Positions 28,949-39,042 of a DNA stretch of 64,000 nucleotides are shown here, one piece after another. The stretch is from Sergeia podlipaevii (lineage: Eukaryota; Euglenozoa; Kinetoplastea; Trypanosomatida; Trypanosomatidae). The notes under the pieces were generated by a model that had not been told where the DNA came from, ran no database searches, and was given only the letters and a program-made list of their open reading frames with translations. A program made the position numbers and the translations under genes. Location: NCBI GenBank assembly GCA_030849805.1, contig JASANZ010002274.1:124001-188000 (forward strand), in the 5' to 3' direction. Each line of letters begins with the position of its first letter. The first letter of the stretch is position 1.

Positions 28949-29998
28949 ATGAGTAGCAGCGGCGGAGCAAATGATGAGAATGCGCGGAGGAGGTGCGAGA
29001 AGCCGTGGTATCAGCAGCCCTTGCCGCTGTGGACCCAGGTGTTTCGCTTTCTGCCAGTATTTCTTCTTTCTGTCCTTGTACTAGCGGCGGCACTGCTGCT
29101 TACCAATGCGCGTATGCCGAACCCGCAGGTGGTGCGTCCCTTGCCAGATCTCCTGTTTGATTTGTTCCCCAAAGTTGCGTGGGTCGAGGTCGGCACGGAT
29201 GTGATTATCGCTATTCTCAATGTGACCACTGTCTACGTGGTGTTCAAGGTTTTTCTTCTCGAGCGCAAGGAGCGGGGCTGCACCGAGCTGAAGATCCCAT
29301 TTAACATCCCCTTTGTCGGCAACGTGCTAGAAAAGTTTCTTTTTGGCATCATTGATAGTGGGGCTCGCCCTTTGCCACTCAAAGGATGCTACCTCATCGC
29401 AGCGATCCGCTTTCTCACTGTTTACACGGTCGTCATGCTGTACCGAGCGGTTGTGATCATTATGACGTCCTACCCCGCGACAGACAACCACTGCCAGCAC
29501 CCTCAGGAGATTGAGCACCCTATCCGTAACATGATTCTCACGCTCGTGACACTCGGCAGCGGAGCAATTCACTGCGGTGATCTTATGTTCAGCGGTCACA
29601 CAATTATCCTCTGCATGACCACGTGCTTGCTGTGGTCCTACGGTACATTCCTGCATCGCTGGGCGTTCCGCGTATACGGACCAGTGCTACTTCTACTCAG
29701 TTTTTACTGCATTATTGCCTCGCGCTCACACTATACAGATGATATTCTAGTGTCTGCGTATGCGACAGTAGCAACATACATGATCATTGAGCACAACCCT
29801 GATGGCGCACCGTGGCAGCTGCAGCTCGCCATCCGCTGGTGGCCGTGCCCTGGCAGTAATCAACGTGTTGAAGAAGAAGAAGCGTTGAATGCGCCAGGTG
29901 AGACCACAGAGGTCGTCATTGAGAATGAACAGGTGACGGTGGGCATAGGCTCAGAGGGCAAGGGGAGAGGCCAGGAGCATGACGATGATATTCTATAG
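28949..29998 (+). CDS. Sphingolipid synthase (inositol phosphorylceramide synthase type)
   Basis: Predicted 349 aa from ATG 28949, close to the length of Leishmania IPC synthase. Six hydrophobic segments are visible. The lipid phosphate phosphatase-like catalytic motifs are present: CGDLMFSGHT at residues 209-218 (H217) and HYTDD at 261-265 (H261, D265), giving the His-His-Asp triad with the spacing of the characterised enzyme. It transfers a phospho-head group (inositol phosphate, phosphocholine or phosphoethanolamine) to ceramide in the Golgi; the head group cannot be read with confidence from sequence. The C-terminal 45 residues are acidic and soluble. Trypanosoma brucei has a tandem array of such genes; only one copy is present here. 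Confidence 0.94.
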   Translation: MSSSGGANDENARRRCEKPWYQQPLPLWTQVFRFLPVFLLSVLVLAAALLLTNARMPNPQVVRPLPDLLFDLFPKVAWVEVGTDVIIAILNVTTVYVVFKVFLLERKERGCTELKIPFNIPFVGNVLEKFLFGIIDSGARPLPLKGCYLIAAIRFLTVYTVVMLYRAVVIIMTSYPATDNHCQHPQEIEHPIRNMILTLVTLGSGAIHCGDLMFSGHTIILCMTTCLLWSYGTFLHRWAFRVYGPVLLLLSFYCIIASRSHYTDDILVSAYATVATYMIIEHNPDGAPWQLQLAIRWWPCPGSNQRVEEEEALNAPGETTEVVIENEQVTVGIGSEGKGRGQEHDDDIL

Positions 29999-30695
29999 AA
30001 AATGCCGAGCTTTCAGTCTATATACGATCCTTCTCTATTGTTGTTATGGTTCCTTTGTATATATATGTGTGTGTGGGGGAGGAAGGGGGGGGCGGGGGGA
30101 ACGACAGTGACGAGTATTAATCTTTTAAATACATTCTCCTCCTCTTTTTTTGTTGAACGCGTGATATACTGGGTGAATAGAGGTATTATATCTTTACGCG
30201 TTTTTCTGTGTATGTTATTGTTTGGCGACTGGGCATGTTTTTGAAATTTTTAGAATTACTTCGCAAGTGCTTCTTTCTATTTTAAAGTGGCAGTGCAATT
30301 CAATATATACACTCACCCGAGAAAGCAAAGTAAATAACTGACATTTTCTTTCTTCTTTTGTGGGATGCTTCCTTCAGCTCAGGTAGGAACAGTTGAGAAG
30401 ATGTGTATGAAGTTGTAATGCCACAATGGAGGAGTCTTGTGCTTCATCCTTTCTGTTTTTATTTTTACTAGCGTCTGTTTCTTTTGCCCCACTCTCTCCC
30501 TTCCCGCCTTTTTGCCTATACTTATACGTCATACCAAACAATTATTTTTACAACAGTTTTAAGTATTACCTTACTTTCTCAACTCACAAACAAAGCAAAA
30601 ACTTGATCAGAGCAGAAAAAAAGAGAACGCAGCTCCTCACACACTTTCAAGCTTGACACCCCTTTTCTCTTTGTTTAGTACTACAGAGATCAACA
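29999..30695. other. Intergenic spacer, no gene seen
   Basis: AT-rich spacer with a G-rich stretch (about 30075-30099), T-runs, and near its end a pyrimidine stretch (30658-30676) followed by AG at 30677-30678 as the likely splice acceptor for the PSP1-domain gene. No gene is seen. Confidence 0.65.
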
Positions 30696-31592
30696 ATGAC
30701 GATGATGATGCCCGCTACCCGCACCATGTCTAGCGTGTCTGAGACGAGCACTTCCACCTCCGCTGGTGGCTCTTCCCGCACCTACCGCCACGAGCCTTAC
30801 GCGCTTAACCTCGTCGACACTTCCAAAAGTCATCCCGCCACCATCGTCTGCTATCAGCGCCAGAGCCCCCGCAAGCGTGTATCCATCCCTGGCTACCAGG
30901 AGTTCAAACCCAGGGTGTACCAGCCCGAAACCCCGTGGGGTTTGCCCACAAACACGTTCCCCCTCTTCCAGACCGTCCAGGTTCCAGTCATTCCAGCTGG
31001 CACCCCCGTCATTGTTTCCTTCAAGTACGGTCAGCGCCGCTACCTTGCTAACTTCCCCCTTCAGGAAAAGCAGTTGGTGGTGGTTGAGGGCGACCGCGGC
31101 ATCGACTTTGGCGTCGTCTGCGGCCCTGCCCCCGCTGGAGGCTATCAACGCCTCGAGAAGATTCTCCGCTGTGCAAACGCCAGGGATGAAGCCATGGACG
31201 CCCAGCGCGCGGTGAAAGAGTGTGAGGCGCTTGAGGTGCTTCGCAACCTTGCTCAAAGCGTGGAGTGCCCTGCGTGTCTCGAAGATGTGATGCTGCAGCT
31301 CGATGGAAAGAAGATCACCGTCATCATTTCACGAGATTCTCGCTCTTTCATCGACTTCCGCCGCCTTCAGCGCGCCGCTTTCGACGTGTACCGCTGCCGC
31401 GTGTGGTTCTCGTACCTGGATGAGATCGAGGAGACCATGAGCACCGATGTCAGCCGCCCCCTGCGCCGTCCTTCACAGCGCAAGAACTCAAGCAACGAGG
31501 CTGCTCAGAAGCGTTCCCGACACCTCTCCAGCCGTGGCTCATTCGACAAAAATTCTACGTCAGGTGATATTCCCGCCGCTGCGGCTGCGTAA
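30696..31592 (+). CDS. PSP1-domain protein, RNA-binding cycling-factor type
   Basis: Predicted 298 aa from ATG 30696, 17 nt after the likely acceptor. The N-terminus is Ser/Thr-rich. Residues about 100-245 match the PSP1 C-terminal domain: VVVEGDRGIDFGVVCGP, then EKILRCANARDEAMDAQRAV, a Cys-containing helix, and SRDSRSFIDFRRLQRAAF near the end. The C-terminal 50 residues are basic and Ser-rich. In Crithidia, two PSP1-domain proteins of about 33 and 45 kDa (RBP33, RBP45) make up the complex that binds cycling sequences in mRNAs of S-phase genes; this gene is of that type and near the size of RBP33, but the specific match is inference. Strong preference for C-ending codons suggests high expression. 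Confidence 0.86.
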   Translation: MTMMMPATRTMSSVSETSTSTSAGGSSRTYRHEPYALNLVDTSKSHPATIVCYQRQSPRKRVSIPGYQEFKPRVYQPETPWGLPTNTFPLFQTVQVPVIPAGTPVIVSFKYGQRRYLANFPLQEKQLVVVEGDRGIDFGVVCGPAPAGGYQRLEKILRCANARDEAMDAQRAVKECEALEVLRNLAQSVECPACLEDVMLQLDGKKITVIISRDSRSFIDFRRLQRAAFDVYRCRVWFSYLDEIEETMSTDVSRPLRRPSQRKNSSNEAAQKRSRHLSSRGSFDKNSTSGDIPAAAAA

Positions 31593-34500
31593 GTACACTC
31601 CTGCACGCGCGTGCGTGTGTGTCTGTGTGTTTGTATTTACCCTTTCAATAGATTTGGCGAGTGAGTTCACTTACCGACATCAACTGCCTTGAGACTAAGA
31701 AAATTAGGGTCGCTAAAAGAGCAGTGTGTTGCAAGGGCTTTCGTTTTTCAAAAAAAATCTTTTCTTCTTTTTTTTCTAGCTGTTTACTTCAAGTGTGTTG
31801 CTTTAATATAAATATATGCTTTTTTAAACTTTTATTATTTGTCATTTTTTTTTTACTAGCATTTTTTCCTCCTTTCTCCTACTCTTTTTTAAAGAAAAAA
31901 CAGTATTTTTTTTTTTTATAATTTGTTTTCAAATTTCATTGATTATTATTATTTTGTATTCTTTGCTATCATTTTTTATTGTCCTTATATGCCGTTGGAG
32001 GGGAGTGAAGTTGTGTGAGAGTGATGAGCTTTTTTTTTCCTATTCCATTGCGCAATGTTGTTGTGTGCACGAGTGACAATTACTACTTTCCATTTGCGCG
32101 TATTATCGTTCTGAAAATTGTATATATATCTTTTGATACTACTGGTGTTAGCAGATAGCATCGGAGCCGAGGTTTTTTTTCCTCATGATTTTATATAGAC
32201 AACTGCTCAACTAGATGTTTGCTCATTCTATATGCATTATTTCAGTAAAGGTGTATGCAAGAATGCTTCATAGGCCCCGTTTGAAAATGTGGAGCCGCGG
32301 GTAGGAGAAAGAGTAAAAAAACAACATCGGTGTTTATTTTGGATGACAATGAACTAGAAAAACGTCCTTTCTTCGCTAGCATGTCGTTTTTTTTTTCCCA
32401 CCATATTCCGTCGTCTGAGCATCCTTTGTTTTTTTTTTTCTCCTTTCGATTTCATTGAGAATGATCAGCAATTATTGTTTGTTGTGCCCTTAGTGGTTTC
32501 TCTTTTTTCTTCCGCTATTTTTTTTTTTTTACATGGGCAAAACATCTAAATTTTTTTTTTTTGTACTTGCTTTCTGTGTGATGCTGATTCCACAGACTTC
32601 TTTTTAGGGAAAATAACAAAAACTTTTTTTTTTGATTACATCATTAGCGATGTAGGAGACATTTTTGGTTTTGCAATGTGCTGGTTGTTGAGGATGCCGT
32701 TGCGGCCACATTTTTTTTTTTTCCAGTTGATGGTAATAGAAAGGAGAAGCCTATTCCACTTAAACATAGGAAACGAGAGCCGGGATGTTGGTTTTGCCTT
32801 CTTGCGTGTGTAGTGTTGAAAGGAAAGTGAGATATAAAGTTTCAGTTATTCTTTCTTTAGATTGCGTATTTTATATCTTTTTCCTTGTAAGCAGAAGGAT
32901 TGACAAACAGGCTTTGTTGATGTTGGCGCCTTCATTTCCCATACTGTTTTTTAATACTATTTTTATTTTGAACTCGCTTGAAGCAAGAGAGAGAAAAGGA
33001 AAATAATGATAATAACAGTGTTGCATCGCTGGAAGGAGAATTTCTTTATTTTTCAATTCGCGTGCAATAAATAGGGGAGAATGAGAGGAAGACACACGCA
33101 TGTTTCCCTAAGTTTTGATAACTTATTCTCTATTTCATATCAACTGCTATCTATTTGCATTGTTAGAAAACGTGGGTGTGGGAGATACATCATATGATTT
33201 TTTTTTTCTTTTTTTAACATGAAATCAATTTTGTTGTCACACTACCTTATATACGCATAAGATAATATAAAACTTGGTACTGTCCCCGTTTTTTTTCTTT
33301 TGCTCTTTTTTTACTTACCTTTTTTTTTTCATTTTTCCAACAGCGTTTTTTTTCCTTTCAATATATTTTTTTTTACAACAGCGTCTTTTTGCATACTTCT
33401 TTGTGTGTTGCTTGAAATGTGCTTTTTTTTTCATTTTAGCAGTAAATGAGGAAATAGAAGAGCATATTTTTCAAAAAATCGTGCTTTTTTTTTGTCTGTC
33501 TTCGTACATTTGCCGCATTTCTTCCTGTTTTACTTCTTTTAGGTGTTCCTCTCTGTTTTTTTTTTCCCCTTTACTGTGTGTGCTTTTTATTGTTCTGTTT
33601 TGTGTTCTGATTTTGATTTGAACAATGCATAAAGCTTACATGGCGACTTTTTTTTTTGGTTGCATATCTTCCACTGAACAACTGTCGGTGTGCAAGAACG
33701 CGTTCAGCGTTATATATATATTTGCAAAAGCGGAATAATAAAAATAGAGCAGTTACGCAGTGTACGCGAAGTAAGAAGAGCAGCGAAGGTGATATGTATA
33801 TGTCACGGCTTGTGCTTTTGCTTCAACAATAGTGTTTATTCTTTGGGGAAAAAAAAATCGGATTTGATATCTATTGAATGGGCATTTTTAAAGGCCTTTT
33901 GAAGCGTTTTTTTTCTTTTCGGGATGAAACTATAAGTCTTTTCGGATGATAGCAGCGCATTTTAAGTCCGTTGTTTTTTTCCAGTGACTGCGGAAGCTCT
34001 CTCTTTATATTTGAACACTTGATTATTATTTTTTTGTTGTTGTTGAGCAAGATTCATTACCAGTAAGCGTGTTTTTTTTTTCTTTTTTTCAGCTGTCGTT
34101 CTTTTACACTTCGTGACAGTTTGTTTGATGGACTTTTTTCTTGTCGTCAGCTCTACTTTTACGGAGCGATATTCCGATGATCAAGATATCTGTGCTTTGC
34201 CTGTACTCTGCGTTCATCAACAACGGAACAGCAGCATCCTGGTGAAAAGAAAAAGTGGAGTAGCACTGACAACACATAACAAAAATGCGAAGAGCATGCC
34301 GCGCCTTCATCGTCTTTCCTTTTTTTTCTTTGCTGCGGAGGTTCTCTTTTGTTTGTATGTTTGTTTCAAGATCGTTAGGACGCTGGTGCATTGGTGGGTG
34401 ATAACTGTATTAGTGGGCTGCTGTGCACGCATTTTTTTTTTTTTACGCATAGTAATAAACGTTTTTGTTTGTGTTAGCAGATCTCAAAAACTTCATTTTG

Positions 34501-36852
34501 TTGATTTTAAAGCGTAATTCAACAAATAGAAAAGCAAGTACGTCGGTAACAATTTCTTTTTTTTTTGAAGGTTATATTGACTGCGTTCATCACCGCGTTT
34601 CTTTGAAAAAAATCTGAGAGATGTATTGTATCTCACGGCTAACGCGCTCACGTACATATATATAATAAGAATATTTTTTAAAAAGAACATATATGCTTTT
34701 GTTTTTATATTATTTTTTATATAGAAGTCTTACTTCTTTTTTTTTTTCTCTTTAATTGACACCTGTCTAGTGAGATAAAAGTTGAATGTGCTTTTCTCCT
34801 TTCTCTTTCCTTTCTATATATATGCTATTGGTGTGTTTCTTGGAGTGCTATATTGAATGTGAAAGAGGGAGGACCATTATTATTATTTTTTTTTGGTGGA
34901 GCTGAAATTATTAAAATAAAAGAAAATAGCAGAAAAGCAGTGAAGCTATGACAGCTGGAGTGCTTTATATATATATAAAAAAAAACAGAACCGTACGAGA
35001 GGATCTCTTATTTCCCTGAGCATAAATAATGCATACAGGCAAAGTGAAACCAAAGAGATGCATGCGGGGATCAAGTTTGCATCTTCTTTGGGCGTACGTC
35101 GCCACTTGTATTTAACATATTTTCCGTTTTTTTATTTTTCACTTATTATTGTAGTCGGATATCAGTTGTGGCTGAATACTGCTGGTGTACTAAGCGAAAA
35201 CAAAAGGTGGACACATGAAAAGGCGTTTTTTTTTTTAGTAATGATTGCTAGCGGAAAAAAGGAAAGGTCAGAGAAGACTTCACACATTGAAAGAAAGCTA
35301 GCACATGATTAAAGAAATGAGCACCAATGCATTGCCAGGGATACGTTTAAGGGGTAAGCGGTTGCAAAAGCATGTGCTTTTGCGAAGTGTGAGACGACGT
35401 TTTACCCTATCTCCTCTCTCTCTCTCTCTATTTTTTTTTAAAAAAAATGTCTCCGTTTTCTTTTTGTGTCTTATCTTTTCGTTATTGAGATTGGAGGGGG
35501 GGGGGGGGATGGATGAATGCTATTTGTCTTTGGAGTGTCGTGAAGAAGAATATTCAATGCTTGGCGTGGGTGCGTTGTATTCAACGGTTTCTTCATTTTT
35601 TTTTCCCCCCTTTTAAAGAAGTAAACTTTTCGTTAGCCGCATCTTGAAGAAATAGACGGACATATAACTGAGTCGCTGCGAAGATGTGGATTACGCCAAA
35701 AAAAAGAAAAAAAACGAAAAAAGATGATGGCTTTTCACACACGTAAACAGAGCTGCCACTATGCAAATACGTGTGTAAACGTACTTTGCAGGTGGATTTT
35801 TTTGTTAATTGCTTTTATCAGCAATCATTTTTGTATTCGCACTTTCGCTATTGTATTTGTAAGTATATTTGTGTCTGTGACACATGGAAGTGTTAGTAGG
35901 CATTCAGATGGTTTATGAAAGTGAAACAAATTAAAGGAAAAGGGGGGCTATCTTGCAATAAAGAGAGTTTTCTTTAACTTTTCTTCTTTCTTTTTTAAGT
36001 TCCCCCTTTTCAGTGTTCCACATTTTTATTTTTGTTTTCTTGACACCAAAGTTATATATGTAGTACTTTTTTTATGTTGTACCGTCGATTCTGAAAGGAC
36101 TATATATATATTTTTTTTTACTTTTTTTTGTTTTTAATCCAAAGAAATGTTCAGACAAAACTTGTACATTCATATGACGGCAGAAGTGGCACACTGTTTT
36201 ATATGAGGCATTTTTTTTTTTTGGTATCATAAGTATATAAATAAATCATGCGCACATGCGCGTATAAACATGGGCACATCTGCGTTTTCGTGCTTTGCTG
36301 CTCTTGTTCGCTAGCCAGCTATTTTATTATGGCTAGAAGTGTAGAGCGAAGTGTTAGATTGTACATTTTTTAATGGTGTTTTTATTGTCATCATCTTTTT
36401 ATCTGTAGCTACATGACCAAACTTGGATGTCCTTATATCGTCTTTTTTTTTCCTTTTCATCTCAGCAGGCCTCACAGTAGTGCACGGTTCCTTCCGTGTT
36501 AGATAGTGGCCTTTTGCAAAGGGCTCTTTTGAAAAGGCGTGCATACAGCAGTAAAGTTTTTTTTTTTTTGTAGTGCTTGTAGTACTTGTAGTATTTTTTT
36601 TTTCTCTCAATTCAAAAATTGCTGTTTTGATTTTTTCAGTGTGTATATACACATACGTTCCAAGTGGATTTACTTAGAAGTGCTTGTGCTCATATTCAGG
36701 GTCTCAACCTTTTTTTTTCTTGGATCTACACGGGGCAAGCCATCCTCTTGTAGCGGGTGTGCAGCTCTCGTCCACGGTGATAACTAAATAGTCATTTCAC
36801 CTTACACGCGTAGTACTGTTATATATATATATGCGAGTTTTGCTACTTCATA
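31593..36852. other. 5.26-kb gene-free interval
   Basis: By far the longest stretch without a credible gene in the window. It is AT-rich, with dozens of runs of 8-13 T, TA repeats (about 34969-34978, 36101-36110) and a run of 13 G at 35496-35508. The longest open frames (up to about 134 codons, for example 34113-34517 on +) are Phe/Val/Cys-rich, overlap each other on both strands and show no family resemblance. I see no tRNA B box, no long tandem repeat and no transposon remnant. It may be a spacer between two transcription units on the same strand. Confidence 0.6.
35496..35508 (+). repeat. G13 homopolymer
   Basis: Thirteen consecutive G on the coding strand, within the 5.26-kb gene-free interval and about 1.35 kb upstream of the MOK-type kinase. 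It is the longest G-run seen on this strand in the window. Confidence 0.9.
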
Positions 36853-38019
36853 ATGCAGAAGTATCAAATTTTAGGTAAAAAGGGTGAGGGAACCTTTAGC
36901 GAGGTGCTCAAGGCACAGGACATGGAGACGCAGCGCTTAGTGGCTATCAAATGCATGAAGAAGCCTTTCAAATCGAAAGATCAGGTAAACCGATTGCGAG
37001 AAATTCAAGCAGTACGCCGCTTGCAGCCCCACTGCAATGTTGTTGAACTCATAGAAGTTCTTTTTGATCGAAGCACTGGCCGCTTAGCTTTGGTGTTTGA
37101 ACTTATGGACATGAACCTTTACGAACTAATTAAAGGCCGCAAGCAGTACCTGACCGAAGAGAAGATCATGAGCTACATGTACCAGCTTCTCAAAGGTCTT
37201 GATCACGCTCACCGTACCGGTTTGTTTCATAGGGATATCAAGCCGGAAAACGTGTTGATCAACGCGGACGACACTCTCAAAATTGCAGACTTTGGGTCAT
37301 GCAAGGGCGTGTACTCCAAGCAGCCGCTTACGGAGTACATCTCCACTAGATGGTATCGAGCACCTGAGTGTGTTCTCACTGACGGTTACTATAGTTACAA
37401 GATGGATTTGTGGAGTGCAGGCTGCGTCTTCTTTGAAATTACCGCCTTGTTTCCTCTATTCCCAGGTACGAATGAGCTGGACCAGATCCACAAGATTCAC
37501 AACGTACTTGGCACTCCACCTCAGGACGTACTGGATAGACTAAAGGTGCACGGAACCCACTTAGACTTTGACTTTCCTCAAAGACAAGGAACAGGCATTG
37601 CCAAATTGGTGCCCAACGCATCGAGGGAAGCTTTAGATCTAATGACCGGCTTACTGGCGTACGACGAGGAGAAGCGCTTTACAGCTAAGGAGGCATTGCG
37701 GCATCCGTACTTCAAAAAGATGCGTGATGCAGAGCGCAAGCTGCGCAGGATGCGTGTGCAGTCTTTAGTAGATGCTGGCAATCCCGAAGGTAGTGCGAGC
37801 GACATTAAGTTGTGGGGTTCTCATGGCGTTGAGACGGGATCGGGGGATCGAAGTAGCTGCAAGCCTAGCGACCCTCTGGCTCATAGTACTAAGCTGCCGT
37901 TTATCGAGACCCCTACGAAGGCAAGCACATCAAAGGAGGATGTCAACATTATGCTGTCGAGCACACTTGGCGGAAAAGGCAAGGGAGCTCGTAGACTGAG
38001 TTTACCAAAGCTCCCATAG
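36853..38019 (+). CDS. MOK-type (MAPK/MAK/MRK overlapping) protein kinase
   Basis: Predicted 388 aa from ATG 36853. The kinase domain fills residues about 4-290: Gly loop GKKGEGTFSEV, ATP lysine K33, catalytic HRDIKPEN (H126-D128), DFG at D146, and TEY at 160-162. The stretch DFGSCKGVYSKQPLTEYIST, with Ser-Cys directly after DFG, is the signature of MOK within the RCK group, rather than MAK or ICK. The line NELDQIHKIHNVLGTP is the usual CMGC insert sequence. The C-terminal 95 residues are basic and Ser-rich. RCK kinases regulate cilium or flagellum length and intraflagellar transport; a flagellar role here is inference from the family. It is the first gene after the long gene-free interval. 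Confidence 0.93.
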   Translation: MQKYQILGKKGEGTFSEVLKAQDMETQRLVAIKCMKKPFKSKDQVNRLREIQAVRRLQPHCNVVELIEVLFDRSTGRLALVFELMDMNLYELIKGRKQYLTEEKIMSYMYQLLKGLDHAHRTGLFHRDIKPENVLINADDTLKIADFGSCKGVYSKQPLTEYISTRWYRAPECVLTDGYYSYKMDLWSAGCVFFEITALFPLFPGTNELDQIHKIHNVLGTPPQDVLDRLKVHGTHLDFDFPQRQGTGIAKLVPNASREALDLMTGLLAYDEEKRFTAKEALRHPYFKKMRDAERKLRRMRVQSLVDAGNPEGSASDIKLWGSHGVETGSGDRSSCKPSDPLAHSTKLPFIETPTKASTSKEDVNIMLSSTLGGKGKGARRLSLPKLP

Positions 38020-39042
38020 ACATTTGATTTTTTTTTTCTTTTACACGCACACACACGCACACACATTCACGCCTTTTCCTTTTATCATAAATACAAGGAC
38101 ATCAAGGTGGAAGTAACAACGAGCAATGATTAAGTAGAACCGTATGTGGTGGGGGCACGAGTAGCTACTGTGATTTTTGCGACTATTCCTTTTTTTTTGT
38201 GTGTGTGTATGTGTGTTTGTGTTTGTGCGGTAAGTGAATGTGCTTACGACGCATCTCTCCTGCTCTTTAGCTAGCTTCTTCTTTTTTTTTCTTTATGTGA
38301 CAAAAGGGTAGCATACTTCGCAGTGGGTCGCGCTAGTATTTATCTTATAGATACATTCCTTTTTTTCTTTTTCAATTACGGTTGCAATTTGTGTTTTTTT
38401 TCTCTTTCTTCTCTGTCATCAAACTTCTTCAAGTTGGGTGTTCACAATTATCTGTTGCACTATTGAATTATGTTGTTGTTGCTTTTCATGTTTTTTTTCC
38501 TTTCTTTTGCCTTACGTTACGCTTTTCCTCTTTTTTTTTTTGTTGGCTGCTGAGCCAGAAAGAAGAAGTAGGCACATTTTACGCATATATGTAATATGTA
38601 TGGGCCCTCGAGTGCCTGAACGGGCGAGCATATTGCAAGAGATTTGTTCACATGTATACCACTGACGAGACGCACACACTATGTTGCCTGTGCGTATTTC
38701 TGTCATTATTGCGCAATCAAACAATATGTACTTACGTACACATCTACTCAACTGTAGCGAGTGCGTTTTAAAAAAAAGTCTTTGCGAATTTCTGCTGCTG
38801 CTTTTGTTTGTTTGTTTGTTTGTTTGAAAAAGTTCAAGTAGACTGACGGGAAGCTGTCCTTTTCTTTTGTTTCTGGATGTAGCTTTGTGATATTTCATTC
38901 CATTTTTTTTTTGATTTTGCTCCTATACCCTTTTTTTGTGTGCTTAAATGTGCGGAGGAAAGTTATTCAAAAGTGAACAGTACATCATTCGCATTTGGGT
39001 GCGTATAGAAGCATATTCGTCAATCTTGTGATACATTCAGCG
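38020..39042. other. Intergenic spacer, no gene seen
   Basis: AT-rich spacer of about 1 kb with CA and TG repeats (38047-38065, 38199-38224), a GTTT repeat near 38807-38824 and T-runs. AG dinucleotides occur shortly before the next ATG (for example 39039-39040), but which is used is unclear. Confidence 0.6.

Noticed and set aside
32020..32116. Possible C/D-box snoRNA (TGATGA at about 32022, CTGA at about 32112)
   Set aside because: No closing stem at the ends, a T9 run inside and no second box pair; such short motifs occur by chance in AT-rich DNA.
34113..34517. 134-codon + strand ORF in the long gene-free interval
   Set aside because: Cys/Phe/Val-rich translation of T-tracts, overlapped by an antisense ORF of similar length, with no domain and no acceptor that distinguishes it from the surroundings.
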